Source: Lentzea jiangxiensis
Lineage (GTDB): Bacteria; Actinomycetota; Actinomycetes; Mycobacteriales; Pseudonocardiaceae
Assembly: GCF_900104175.1 (NCBI RefSeq)
Contig: NZ_FNIX01000022.1
Location: 1 to 64,000 of the forward strand
Direction of reading: 5' to 3'
DNA: 64,000 bases
Shown here: positions 8,795 through 17,363 of the stretch, piece by piece
Numbering within the stretch: position 1 is the stretch's first letter
Layout: each line of letters opens with the position of its first letter
Program-made: the position numbers and the translations under genes
The notes under the pieces: generated by a model
Told to the model about the DNA's origin: nothing
Database searches by the model: none
The model's input: only the letters and a program-made list of their open reading frames with translations

Positions 8795-9467
8795 CTCTGT
8801 TCCTCAGGGTCGGGGTCCGGGGTGAATCTCAGTCTGCGCGCGACCACGTCGGCCGCCACCTCCGACAGAATCAGGCCGGTGACAGACGCGGGCGCTCGCG
8901 ATCTCAGGAATGCCGCACCGAGATCGATGTCGAGCTGCACCGACACCATTCCGGTGGCCCGGTGCACCACGCCCCAGCGACGTTCCGGCTCGGTGGCCCA
9001 CAGGTCGCCGCCGACCCGCGCCGCCGGCACCGCGGACCGGCCGAGCAACAGTGCCGTCGCCGTGTCCGCGAGCGCATCCGCCGGCAGCGGGCCGTCGACA
9101 TCCCGGCAGATCTCCAAGGCGTCCAGTGCGATCGCGCCCGGTGTCAGGGGGAACACGAAGATCGCCGCACTCCTGCGGTGGCCGCGGCCGAGGCGAACAC
9201 GGGCCAGCGCTGCGCGCTCCACCCGTCCGTCAGATCGGGTGCGAACACCGGTCGGTTCTGCCTCAGAGCCTCCGACACAGGCCCCTCACCCACCGCCGCC
9301 TGGAGCTCGGCGATGTCGTCACCGACAGCTCCGACGACTTCGAGCGGTTGCGCGGTACCGAGCAGGTAGACAGCGACACCGGCCGCGTCGAGACCGGTCC
9401 GGCAGGCAAGGCGCACATGGCGAACGTCGACGGGCTCGTGGTCGGGCATGGCGATCTCGTTGATCAC
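8791..9467 (-). pseudogene. GAF-ANTAR protein, type A, with a frameshift
   Basis: Two overlapping frames together encode a protein like that at 14787. Frame one (from 9467) carries the N-terminal GAF part up to RWPVFASAAATAG. Frame two (ending 8791) resumes at AIFVFPLTPGAIALDALEI and continues through the degenerate ANTAR domain (VHRATGMVSVQLDIDLGAAF, LSEVAADVVARRLRF). The break at about 9160-9170 is explained by loss of one base in the codons before AIFVFPL. It is either a real pseudogene or a sequencing error; the rest is well conserved and the stop still couples to the type-B gene. Confidence 0.8.
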
Positions 9468-9504
9468 CGCGAGTGTGTCGAGATGCCGATTCGTGCCATT
9501 CCGG

Positions 9505-9898
9505 TCACTCCTCGCCGTAGTGATCCAGGACGAACCCAGCCTTCACACCCACCGCCCACCGCCTCGGCCGTCGAGCCACGGGAATGGCCACCAGGCCGTT
9601 GTGCCGGCTCCACCCGGTGAGCACGAGCGCCTGGGCGAAGTGCACGCGGGTGCTATCGGCCAGACCGGTGTCGAAGCACGCCCAGCCGGCGAGGTTGTGC
9701 AGTTCACCCAGCGCCACGCAACAGCCTGCGCCGCACGTGCTCAGCGGCTGACACGTCGAGCATCAACCGCCCCTCCCCCACCCGTCTGCGGATCGCGTCG
9801 AGACGCGCATCGCCGCCTTGGTTGCCGCTGGGGTCCGGGACGGTCACACCCCCGAGGCTCGGCGGCTGGCAGGCCGCCGACTCCGCGAGGGGCTGCAT
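9505..9898 (-). pseudogene. Remnant of a TPR-containing regulator
   Basis: Two frames give pieces resembling the C-terminal TPR region of actinobacterial XRE-TPR regulators: RLDAIRRRVGEGRLMLDVSAAEHVRR (9704-9898) and ALGELHNLAGWACFDTGLADSTRVHFAQAL (9505-9717). They overlap out of frame and end abruptly, and no HTH domain is present. I regard this as a truncated, frameshifted remnant. The flanks 9899-10199 hold nothing recognisable. Confidence 0.5.
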
Positions 9899-10199
9899 TC
9901 GTCGGTGAGAACCGACTACTGCCGAACATAGCCGAGCTCCTCACCGCATGAAGCCACCGAACGAGGCGAGGGTCGGGTGTTCCCGTCCTGGGCCGCTCCG
10001 AGAACGCCGTGAAACGCATCGGCAGAGGGGTGGCCGGTCACGTCGAGAAGACAAGGCGCCCAAGACGTGGACGTGAGCGGTGTCAGCCACGATGACGGGT
10101 TGTGGACGGAGTCGCTGGCAGCTTCGGCTTCTCCGGATCGCCGACGGCAGCGGCAACACCGTTGCAGCCGGTGTTGCCGCTGCCCGCCCACACCGCCGG

Positions 10200-11525
10200 T
10201 CAGCAGGTGCAGATGCCGCCGTTGTCGATCCCGGCGACGCCGTTGCCGCCCGCGAGGCCGCTGGCGCCCGACGGGGTGGTGATGGTGTCGAGTCCGTCGT
10301 TGATGGTTCCGGAGTTCCCGGGACCGCCGGCACCCGCGGCACCGCCGAGGCCCCCGGGACCGCCGGGGCCGCTGCAGCCGGTGCCACCGTTGCCGCCGCC
10401 GGCACCGTTGCCGCCCTTGCCGCCAGTGCCGGTGATGGTGTCGACACCGGTTCCGCCGGTGAGGGTGCCGGAGTTCCCGATCCCGCCTGCGCCACCGGCA
10501 CCGCCCACACCCCCGGCGCCACCGGGCTGAACGGCCGCCAGGCCGTTGCCGCCCTTGCCGCCGACGCCACCGTTGCCACCGAGTCCGCCGTTGGCCTTGA
10601 GCGTGTCGGCACCGGCACCGCCGCTGATGGTCCCGGAGTTCCCGATCCCACCTGCGCCACCGGCACCGCCCACACCCCCGGCGCCACCGCCGTGACCGCA
10701 GCCACCCACACCACCGGCCGCACCGGTACCACCGGCACCGCCGTTGGCGGTCACGCTGTCCAGACCGGCGTCGACGAGGTCGGCGGAGAAGGTTCCGGAG
10801 TTCCCGACGCCACCGGCCGCGCCCGCGCCACCGATGCCCCCTGCGCCCGCGCCACCGGCGACGAGGCCGCTGTTACCGCCGAGGCCGCCGAGGCCGCCGT
10901 TGCCGCCCCTGCCCGCGGTGAGGGTGACGGTGTCGCTGCCGGCGCCACCGGTGACGTTCCCGGCGTTACCGGCACCACCGATCCCGCCGACACCGCCATT
11001 GCCTCCAGCCCCACCGGCACCGGAGGCGAAGCCGGCCCCGCCCTGGCCGCCGTTGCCCCCGTTGCCCCCGGCACCGCCGATGACGACGATTCTGTCGGTG
11101 CCCGCGCCGGCGTCGATGACACCGGTGGCCCCCACACCGTTGCCGCCGGCATTGCCGGCTCCGCCGTTGCCGCCGGCATTTCCCGCAGGAGTGCCGGCAT
11201 TGCCGTTGGCGCCTGCCGGGCCGTTGGTGCCCGTCGTACCGGCGACGCCGGTGACCCTGATGGTGTCGTCACCGGCAAGGCTGTTCACCGTGCCGTTCAC
11301 GGCACCGCCGGTGATGGTGATGATGTTGTTGCCCGTGGTCCCGGTCAGCACTTGACCGGCGGGGATCCCGGCGGTGCAGGTGAAGTTCGCGCCGCTCTGG
11401 GTGCATCCCGGCGGGAGCGCCAACGCCTGCGCGGGAACCAGGAGGGAGAAACCCGCCGCGGTGCCCAAGGCGATGAGGGCCCGGCCGGCCCGGCCTGCCG
11501 TGCTGATGCGTGCTGTCGATCTCAT
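10200..11525 (-). CDS. Secreted PGRS-like glycine-rich repeat protein
   Basis: 441 residues; start ATG 11525 with GGAAGG upstream. The N-terminus is a signal peptide ending near AQALA. Then come a Cys pair (PPGCTQSGANFTCTAG) and a NNIITITGG entry module. About 350 residues follow of GGNGG/GGAGG triplet repeats resembling mycobacterial PGRS domains, interrupted periodically by GNSGT and G-x-D-T modules (GNSGTISGGAGADTL, GNSGTLTGGTGVDTI). There is no PE domain. It ends in GGICTC. Such sequences may form polyglycine-II or beta-roll sheets (inference). It is probably surface-exposed. Neighbouring secreted repeat proteins suggest a shared cell-surface role. Confidence 0.8.
   Translation of the reverse strand: MRSTARISTAGRAGRALIALGTAAGFSLLVPAQALALPPGCTQSGANFTCTAGIPAGQVLTGTTGNNIITITGGAVNGTVNSLAGDDTIRVTGVAGTTGTNGPAGANGNAGTPAGNAGGNGGAGNAGGNGVGATGVIDAGAGTDRIVVIGGAGGNGGNGGQGGAGFASGAGGAGGNGGVGGIGGAGNAGNVTGGAGSDTVTLTAGRGGNGGLGGLGGNSGLVAGGAGAGGIGGAGAAGGVGNSGTFSADLVDAGLDSVTANGGAGGTGAAGGVGGCGHGGGAGGVGGAGGAGGIGNSGTISGGAGADTLKANGGLGGNGGVGGKGGNGLAAVQPGGAGGVGGAGGAGGIGNSGTLTGGTGVDTITGTGGKGGNGAGGGNGGTGCSGPGGPGGLGGAAGAGGPGNSGTINDGLDTITTPSGASGLAGGNGVAGIDNGGICTC
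10468..10689. repeat. 57-base direct repeat inside the PGRS-like gene
   Basis: Positions 10468-10524 and 10633-10689 are identical except for one base. They encode the same GGAGGVGGAGGAGGIGNSGT-type module. This is recent duplication or gene conversion within the repeat gene, offset 165 bases (55 codons). Confidence 0.8.
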
Positions 11526-11826
11526 GATCAACCTTCCACCCTTGAAGAGGAATCCGCAGCTGACGCCACGGACCTGCGAGGTGGTGTGATGACCGGGGTC
11601 TGGAGCCATTGTCCGATGCCGGAAGATGAGGGCACCGGTACCAACCAACCCCTCGATACGACCAAGCTTGCGCGCATTCGACACCGCTGGCAACAAAAAG
11701 AGCGGCCGATCACCCATATGCGGTCAAGCCTCACCGACGCCGCCACCGGCGAGGGCTTCGCACATGGACGGCAAAATGCATTCCGCAAATTGAGCAACAC
11801 CCGTTCGCAGAGGTTTTCACACTGCT
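11526..11826. other. Upstream region of the PGRS-like gene
   Basis: About 300 bases without an assignable gene. It should hold the promoter for the gene starting at 11525. The conserved leader seen at 6198 and 13118 is absent here. Confidence 0.4.
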
Positions 11827-12009
11827 TTAATCACCTGCAAACGGCATGACCCCCACCAGCCAGCAAAGGCCTGGTGGGGGTCGTTCAGGTCGGGCTCCGA
11901 TATCAGATGATGGGAGGAGCGCGCCAGCGGCACCGAGGATGCCGGCCACGGCGCCGTTGACGATGCCGACGACGGAGTCGATCAGGCCGCCGATGATGAT
12001 GATTCCCAT
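11827..12009 (-). CDS. Small hydrophobic protein
   Basis: 60-codon ORF with a strong ribosome site (AAGGAG, 8-9 bases upstream of ATG). It starts MGIIIIGGLIDSVVGIVNGA and continues with a Gly/Ala/Ile-rich hydrophobic stretch to about residue 32, consistent with one membrane segment or an amphipathic helix. It lies 65 bases downstream of the beta-helix gene and is probably co-transcribed. The last 20 codons run through a perfect 12-bp inverted repeat (11848-11882), so the natural C-terminus coincides with an apparent terminator. Function unknown; no family recognised. Confidence 0.6.
   Translation of the reverse strand: MGIIIIGGLIDSVVGIVNGAVAGILGAAGALLPSSDIGARPERPPPGLCWLVGVMPFAGD
11848..11882 (-). 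terminator. Hairpin at the end of the beta-helix/small-protein operon
   Basis: GACCCCCACCAG (11848-11859) pairs perfectly with CTGGTGGGGGTC (11871-11882), with an 11-nt loop. No long T-run follows on the minus strand. It lies within the last codons of the small ORF ending at 11827. Confidence 0.6.
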
Positions 12010-12074
12010 GACGAGATCTCCTTGGGGGTGAGTGGAGCATTTACTGGGTCGTGTGCGGTTCGCCCGCGCGGTGG

Positions 12075-12923
12075 TCAGCCGGTGCAGCCGGGCACTGCCG
12101 GAACGCTGCCGACGCAGTTGTTGGGGGTGTTGGCGGTGATGGGTGAGTTGGTCGTGGTCATGGTGCCGCCGAGGCGGTGGACACCACCGGCCGTCCGCAC
12201 CGCGGCGTTGGCCGTGACAGCGGTTTGGGTCATGGTGGTCGCGGTGGAGTTGACGGCGGCGACACCACCGCCTTCGGAGCCGGTGTTGTCGAGGATGAAC
12301 AGCGGGCTACCGGACACACCTGTGGTGCTCAACGTGCCGCGCAGGCCGTTGTAAATGCCGCCACCGCGCAGCAGCGCGGTGTTGCCGGTGACGTTGCTCC
12401 TGGTCAAGGTCGCGGCGGGCGCGGCACCCGAGGCGGTGTCGGCGTTGGCCAGGCCACCACCGTTGAGCGTGGCCACGTTCCCGACGAGGCTGCTGCCGGT
12501 GAGGGTGACCGCGCCCCGGTTGAGTATGCCGCCGCCGTCACCGATGGCACTGCCGTTGGTGAACACGACCGAGGTGGTCAGGGTCAGACTGCCGGTCGAG
12601 CTGACTTCGGCGATCCGGAACGGCAGTGCGGAGGAGCGGGTGATGACTGCCGGGCCGATCAACTGGATCGGGGTCGTGATCACCGGCAGTCCGGTGGTCG
12701 GGCCACCGTGAGCGGAGGTCAACTGATAGGTGCAGCCGCCCGCCAGCACGAGCGTGTCCGAGGCGGCGGTGCCGTTGGCCTGGTTCACCGCCGCGACCAA
12801 AGCGCTCTCGCTGCACGCCACCGGAATGGTGACGGCATGTGCCACGGGGGAAAGGGCGACCAGACCGGCAGCCACGACGGTGGCCCCGATCATGGCATGA
12901 AGGGTGGTGCGGATGCGTTGCAT
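12075..12923 (-). CDS. Secreted right-handed beta-helix protein
   Basis: 282 residues; ATG 12923 precedes a signal peptide ending AHA (about residue 30). The mature part has CxxxxLxxAVNxAN (SESALVAAVNQANG), typical of the N-cap of POMP/choice-of-anchor-type beta-helix proteins. Rungs with GGGI/GGGL motifs follow (DGGGILNRGAVTLTGSSL, NGGGLANAD, RGGGIYNGLRGTLSTTGVS, EGGGVAAVNSTATTMTQT), ending in NNCVGSVPAVPGCTG with a probable disulfide. Probably a wall-associated or released structural or adhesive protein. The leader copy B lies upstream; the small hydrophobic protein is downstream in the same operon. Confidence 0.8.
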   Translation of the reverse strand: MQRIRTTLHAMIGATVVAAGLVALSPVAHAVTIPVACSESALVAAVNQANGTAASDTLVLAGGCTYQLTSAHGGPTTGLPVITTPIQLIGPAVITRSSALPFRIAEVSSTGSLTLTTSVVFTNGSAIGDGGGILNRGAVTLTGSSLVGNVATLNGGGLANADTASGAAPAATLTRSNVTGNTALLRGGGIYNGLRGTLSTTGVSGSPLFILDNTGSEGGGVAAVNSTATTMTQTAVTANAAVRTAGGVHRLGGTMTTTNSPITANTPNNCVGSVPAVPGCTG

Positions 12924-13046
12924 GACGAGTTCGTTTCTTGAAGCAAATCGGCGATGACCGCGCGGCACGGAGGCACCAGCGGTAAACCGAGGCGTACTGC
13001 GGACAGGACACCTGGCCAGAAAGGTCTGCGCATCGGGCCGTTCATG

Positions 13047-13118
13047 CGAAAACCTCGGCCCGTGGTCTGCGTCCACTATTGTCGTGGAACAGGTCACGTC
13101 ACCGAGGTCCGGGGTAAC
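13047..13118 (-). promoter_or_regulatory. Structured 5' leader element, copy B
   Basis: Minus-strand homologue of the block at 6198-6268. Outer arms ACCTCGG (13108-13102) and CCGAGGT (13058-13052) are identical to copy A. The inner hairpin is TCCAC/GTGGA (13088-13084 with 13076-13072) instead of TCCGC/GCGGA, a compensatory change. The 13-nt spacers on either side are the same length as in copy A. A TTTT run follows. It ends about 124 bases before the ATG of the beta-helix gene. Confidence 0.6.
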
Positions 13119-13128
13119 GACGTTCAAC

Positions 13129-13962
13129 CTACCCCCTCACTGAGGGTGTTCGATACCGCAATCCCCCAAATGGCTACTCCGTCGTACCTCTGATCGTCCG
13201 TTCACGCAGTCTCGGTTTCACGAGTAGCGCAGGATTTCAGCTGCCTGTCGCGTGATCCGTGACGCGGAAGAACCTCGGCTCAGCGTGGATGTGAACTGGT
13301 GCGTTCAGGACGCCCGCCGACGGGTCCGACGCAGGAATGTTCGAGCGGCGTACTGCCGAAAATCACGTGACTTCGCGATCTTCAGCCACCTCTCCTGCGA
13401 CGTGGGCGGCGGCACTGGAAGATCACCGAATCTGCGCCGTTCCGAGGTCAGCCGGTCTGCGACTGGGCCGGTAGCGGTTCGCACCGAGAAAGCCGAGCGG
13501 AGACGGCACCCGTACCGCGTGCGCGTACAGCAGGTACGCGCTGTTGGCATCCGGGAATCGCTGGAAGAGCTCCGTGTCAGCGGCTCGTGCGAAGGACTCT
13601 CCATCGCCGCGTGCTGCGAGCGCCGCCAGGATGTGTGTGGCGTCCCGTCCGTCACGTTGCGCGACGAGGACTGGTCGGGCCGGCCCGGCGACGAGATCTG
13701 CCCGGCCTGCTCGCCGACGTCCTGCGCCGCAATGAAATCGAACGCCGAGTCGTGGACACCGCCTCGGAACGCTCCACCCAGCTCGCGTTGGTAGCGGCAA
13801 CGCTCCGCACCGTCAGCATCCTGCAGCCCGCGGCCCGGCGAGGCCGTGTTGATCCGAGCGGTGCACCAGATCGGCCTGGTGGTGCCGAATCAGCGGACGA
13901 GAGGCGGTGTGGCGGTCAGCGTCTGGGGTACTCGACCCGCACGACCCGACGGGAGCGAGCCC
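13129..13962. other. Intergenic stretch without a supportable gene
   Basis: About 830 bases. The minus-strand frame 13423-13800 (ILAALAARGDGESFARAADTELFQRFPDANSAYL) looks protein-like in part but matches no family I know and has no convincing start. It may be a decayed gene. Confidence 0.35.
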
Positions 13963-14190
13963 ATGCGTGGTGACATCGAGACGTACTTCGAAGACGGCCG
14001 GTGGAAGAACAAGGTGGACGGGAACGACCTCGCCTCCAGTACGCACCGGACCAAGGAGGACGCGCGCACGAACGGCCGCGAGATGGCCATCGTGCACGCA
14101 GTGGACCACATCGTCCGCGACCGCGACGGCACGATCAGCGAGCACGACGTCTACCCTCGCGGCCGCGACCCGCACACCCTCTCCCGCTGA
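13963..14190 (+). CDS. DUF2188 family protein
   Basis: 75 residues; ATG with GGGAGCGAG upstream. It matches the DUF2188 pattern: MRGDIETYFEDGRWKNKVDG, then a THRTKEDARTNGREMA segment, then HIVRDRDGTISEHDVYPRG and DP near the C-terminus. These small cytoplasmic proteins are widespread in bacteria and of unknown function. It stands alone, with no operon partner visible. Confidence 0.8.
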   Translation: MRGDIETYFEDGRWKNKVDGNDLASSTHRTKEDARTNGREMAIVHAVDHIVRDRDGTISEHDVYPRGRDPHTLSR

Positions 14191-14786
14191 CCTCTTGGCA
14201 GCGCGGTGGGCGCAGCCAGAACCGCAGCCCACCCACCGCGTGGGACTGTTCCTCGGCGGTAACCCCGAACACACCTGTTCATCGACACACGGGTGGCCGC
14301 GCTCAATGAGGCACTTCACTGCTCTCGCGAACCATGTGCGGGCGGGCGACACCACGACGCGCGCGTTTCCAGAAACATGGGGTGGCGAACTCTCGTGGAG
14401 GCCGCGTTGACGTTCCGACCGTGCGGTCGTCCTCGAAGCTGCCGGCCGTTGAGTCCGCGCGGGCGTCGCAGTCGGATGACTGCCAGGCGGAGAAGCATTT
14501 CGACTGATTTTGTCCAATGTGGACTGGTGAGGTGGGCTGGGTCCCGAAGAGGAAGTCGTTTGCTGTGGAGTCCGACGACTGTTGCGGTTGCCGGAATCCG
14601 TTGGCGAAGCCCGAACGGCGCTCGGCGGGCGCACACCCTAAGCTGGTCGTATTGATCCTGACGCGGTCACGCAAGACGTGGGCCTAGACCTCGCTACGTC
14701 CAGCAGCGGCTGGAGCTGTCGACGTGGTGGAGGAATCCGGTGCCAGATGTCAATGAACCCGCCGTTGTCCGGCGGTGTGACCACAG
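14191..14786. other. Intergenic stretch without a supportable gene
   Basis: About 600 bases upstream of the GAF-ANTAR operon. Frames on both strands lack ribosome sites and family resemblance. Confidence 0.4.
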
Positions 14787-15518
14787 GTGTACGAACCTGA
14801 TCGACCTGACGTGTCGCTGAGTGACGCCCGAGCGACGGTCTTGGCCGCGCTTCGCGACAACGAGAGCAAACTCGACGCGCTGGCGCGGGTGATTCGCGCG
14901 TGCGTGGACGTGCTGCCGGTGGACGGCGCCTCGGTCTCGGCGATGAGCGGTCCACGGGAGCGGGAGACGTTGTACGCCAGCGACGAGGTCGCAGCGCAGA
15001 TCGAGGGTGTCCAGTTCAGCCTGGGTGAGGGTCCGTGCTTCGAGGCGTTCGCGACTCGCAGGCCCGTGCTGGTCCCCGACATGGCTCAGGCATCGGCCCA
15101 GCAGTGGCCGATCTTCGCGGCGACCATCAAACAACTGCCCATCGGCGCGATCTTCGCGTTTCCCCTGCAGGCGGGCGCGATCAGCATCGGCGCGATCGAC
15201 CTCTACCGGCGGCGACCCGGGTGGTTGTCGGCAGATGAGCTCGCCGTGGCGCTGGAGGTGGTCGACGTCGTGGCCGTGGTGATGCTCGGGGTGCTTCTGG
15301 GGGAGACGGACGGCACCGACGGATTGCAGGGCGTTCTGTCGCCAGGGCGGGAGCAGGTGCACCAGGCGACCGGCATGGTCCTCGCCGCCTTGGACATCTC
15401 CGCGGAGGAAGCGCTGTCCAGACTGCGTGGATATGCCTTCGTCGTGGACCAGTCACTGGACGAAGTGGCCAAGGACATCATCAGCCACCGGCTGTCTCCC
15501 CTGGAACTGGGCAAGTGA
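14787..15518 (+). CDS. GAF-ANTAR regulator, type A
   Basis: 243 residues, GTG start. The GAF domain (about 20-165) contains SLGEGPCFEAFATRRPVLVPD and the PIGAIFAFPLQAGAISIGAIDLY core. A divergent ANTAR-like C-terminus (VHQATGMVLAALDISAEEALSRLRG, LDEVAKDIISHRL) follows. It is an intact paralogue of the frameshifted gene at 8791-9467. It is followed 73 bases later by the type-B gene, repeating the A-then-B order seen at 9467-8048. It probably senses a small ligand or redox/light cue and acts on RNA antitermination; the ligand is unknown. Confidence 0.88.
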   Translation: MYEPDRPDVSLSDARATVLAALRDNESKLDALARVIRACVDVLPVDGASVSAMSGPRERETLYASDEVAAQIEGVQFSLGEGPCFEAFATRRPVLVPDMAQASAQQWPIFAATIKQLPIGAIFAFPLQAGAISIGAIDLYRRRPGWLSADELAVALEVVDVVAVVMLGVLLGETDGTDGLQGVLSPGREQVHQATGMVLAALDISAEEALSRLRGYAFVVDQSLDEVAKDIISHRLSPLELGK

Positions 15519-15591
15519 ACGTGTACGAGACGTGGATGGCGATCGGGTCCTGGCAGCACTACCGTCGGACGAAGAAGAACAGGAGCTGGTG

Positions 15592-16359
15592 ATGAGCGGT
15601 GCCGCACTGACCAGAACAGAGCGGGAATCTCGGTTGCTCCACGCGTTCGTCGAATTGGCGGACACGCTTGTGGACGACTACGACGTGGTGGACGTGCTGC
15701 ACGGGCTGGTCGAGCACTGCGTCCACCTGCTGAACGCGACGGCGGGCGGCTTGATGTTGTCAGACCAGCGCGGTGGCTTGCGGGTGATGGCCTACTCGTC
15801 AGCCAAGGCCCAGATGCTCGAACTGTTCCAGCTCCAAGCGAGTGAAGGCCCGTGCCTGGACTGCGTGCGCAGTGGTGAGGCGGTGCTGGTCGCAGACCTG
15901 TCGACGAAGATCCAGCGCTGGCCGCGGTTTGCGCCGCTCGCCATCTCGGAGGGATTCGCCTCTGTGCACGCGGTACCGATGAGGCTGCGGCGCGAGACCA
16001 TCGGCACGTTGAACCTGTTCCGCTGCGAAACCGGTCTGCTCAACGAAGAAGACCTGCTGCTCGTGCGGGCCTTGGCGGACACGGCGACGATCGGAATCCT
16101 GCAGGAACGTGCCATCCGGCGCAGCGAGGTCGTCACAGAGCAGCTGCAGACCGCGCTGAACAGCCGGGTCGTCATTGAACAGGCCAAGGGCGTGCTGGCG
16201 TTCGCCGGCAATCTCGAGATGGAGCAGGCATTCCACGCGCTACGGAGCTATGCGCGCAACAACGGTCGTCGTCTGGCTGAAGTAGCCCGTGAACTCGTCG
16301 TCGGAGAGCTGCGCCCTCAGGACCTGCTCGTGCCGCGGCTTGGTCCTGCTGACGTGTGA
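15592..16359 (+). CDS. GAF-ANTAR regulator, type B
   Basis: 255 residues; ATG 15592 follows CAGGAGCTGGTG. The GAF domain contains QMLELFQLQASEGPCLDC and PMRLRRETIGTLNLF. The ANTAR domain has QTALNSRVVIEQAKGVLAF, QAFHALRSYARNNGRRLAEVA. Very similar in order and length to the protein at 8048-8794. Second gene of an A-B pair and probably co-transcribed with the gene at 14787. A nearby STAS gene suggests stress-related regulation, though that is inference. Confidence 0.9.
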   Translation: MSGAALTRTERESRLLHAFVELADTLVDDYDVVDVLHGLVEHCVHLLNATAGGLMLSDQRGGLRVMAYSSAKAQMLELFQLQASEGPCLDCVRSGEAVLVADLSTKIQRWPRFAPLAISEGFASVHAVPMRLRRETIGTLNLFRCETGLLNEEDLLLVRALADTATIGILQERAIRRSEVVTEQLQTALNSRVVIEQAKGVLAFAGNLEMEQAFHALRSYARNNGRRLAEVARELVVGELRPQDLLVPRLGPADV

Positions 16360-16451
16360 CCCGACCACTGGACGTGCACAGCTCCGCGCCTGTGCCCCGC
16401 TTCCTGACGCGGACGATCGCACGGCGTTGTCGTGGGTAGAACGAGCCCTGC

Positions 16452-16598
16452 GCGGGTGGTCAGAACTCGCACCTGACGGGACTCGCATCCGCGTTGGCCG
16501 CGCTCGGCCACCAGGTGGACGTCTACACGCGGCGACGCCCTGGCGGTGCGCAGATCGCCGGGCTGAGAAACGCGTTCGAACTCGTGCGGGGCCGGTGA
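16452..16598 (+). pseudogene. Possible glycosyltransferase N-terminal remnant
   Basis: The frame reads AGGQNSHLTGLASALAALGH followed by QVDVYTRR, resembling the GG-Q-x-V-x-x-L-A-x-A-L-x-x-x-GH-x-V-x-V-Y-T-R-R start of GT4 glycosyltransferases. It ends at a TGA after about 48 codons, with no start codon or downstream domain. The rest of 16360-16916 shows nothing I can assign. Confidence 0.4.
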
Positions 16599-16967
16599 CG
16601 CAGTCGTGAGTCCTTCACCCCGATGCGATCGGCGCACACCGGTCGTGGGCGTAGAGTGAGCGTTCCGAGGGGACCTCGTGCATCGCCGACCGAGCCAGGT
16701 GCCCCTGCGGAGTGGTGAGCAACCCCGCCCGGCTGGCCCGGACGGAGGCGGGAGCACCGAGATGATCTCGGGCCCGATCAGCACCAGTGTCGAATTGACC
16801 ACACCACGCGGCCTGCGGGTGACGAGGACGCCGGACGCCTGTCCGACGGCCAGTTCCCCGGCGGCTGGCGACCACTGGCGACCGACCCCGCCACCACCCT
16901 TCCCGCGCTGAACCCAGTGCTTCCTTTCAGGACAGACGGTGCGTTGTCCCGATCTGCGTGCGCTGCC

Positions 16968-17363
16968 ACAACGCTGCCACGTTTCACCGCCGCGGCGGTC
17001 GAGCTCGGGTTCACCGCCGTCGACGCGGTGCCGATGCGCCTGCGAGACGAGGTGATCGGTTCGCTCAACCTGTTCCGGACCTCGCCCGGTGCACTGCCCG
17101 CCGAGGCCGCGGCACTGGCGCGGTCTTTCGCGAACGTCGCCACGATCGGCCTTTTCCAGGCGCGCGCGACCGCGCGGAACCAGTCGGTCGTCGAGCAGCT
17201 CCAGACCGCCCTGTCGAACCGTGTCGCGGATGCCTTGTCGCTGATGCGGAACTACGCCCGCAACACCGGCAAGCTGCTGTCCGACGTCGCCCGGCTGGTC
17301 AACGAGCGGTCACCCGAGGTCACCGGGCTGGCCAGGGTCAGCAAGCCGCGGCCACGCTGGTGA
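16968..17363 (+). pseudogene. Truncated GAF-ANTAR (type B) remnant
   Basis: Homology to the type-B proteins begins abruptly at PRFTAAAVELGFTAVDAVPM and continues to the C-terminus, so the first 100 residues or so are gone. In the ANTAR domain QTALSNR is joined directly to VADALSLMRNYARN. The intervening IEQAKGxLxER helix, central to ANTAR, is deleted in frame. Its 3' end overlaps the convergent STAS gene by 54 bases. Unlikely to be functional as an antiterminator. Confidence 0.75.

Noticed and set aside
10080-11849. 589-codon plus-strand ORF opposite the PGRS-like gene
   Set aside because: A frame open because of GGC/GCC repeats; no signal peptide or ribosome site, whereas the minus frame has both.
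13423-13800. Minus-strand ORF with partly protein-like sequence
   Set aside because: No start context, no family and poor flanks; listed only as part of an unassigned intergenic stretch.
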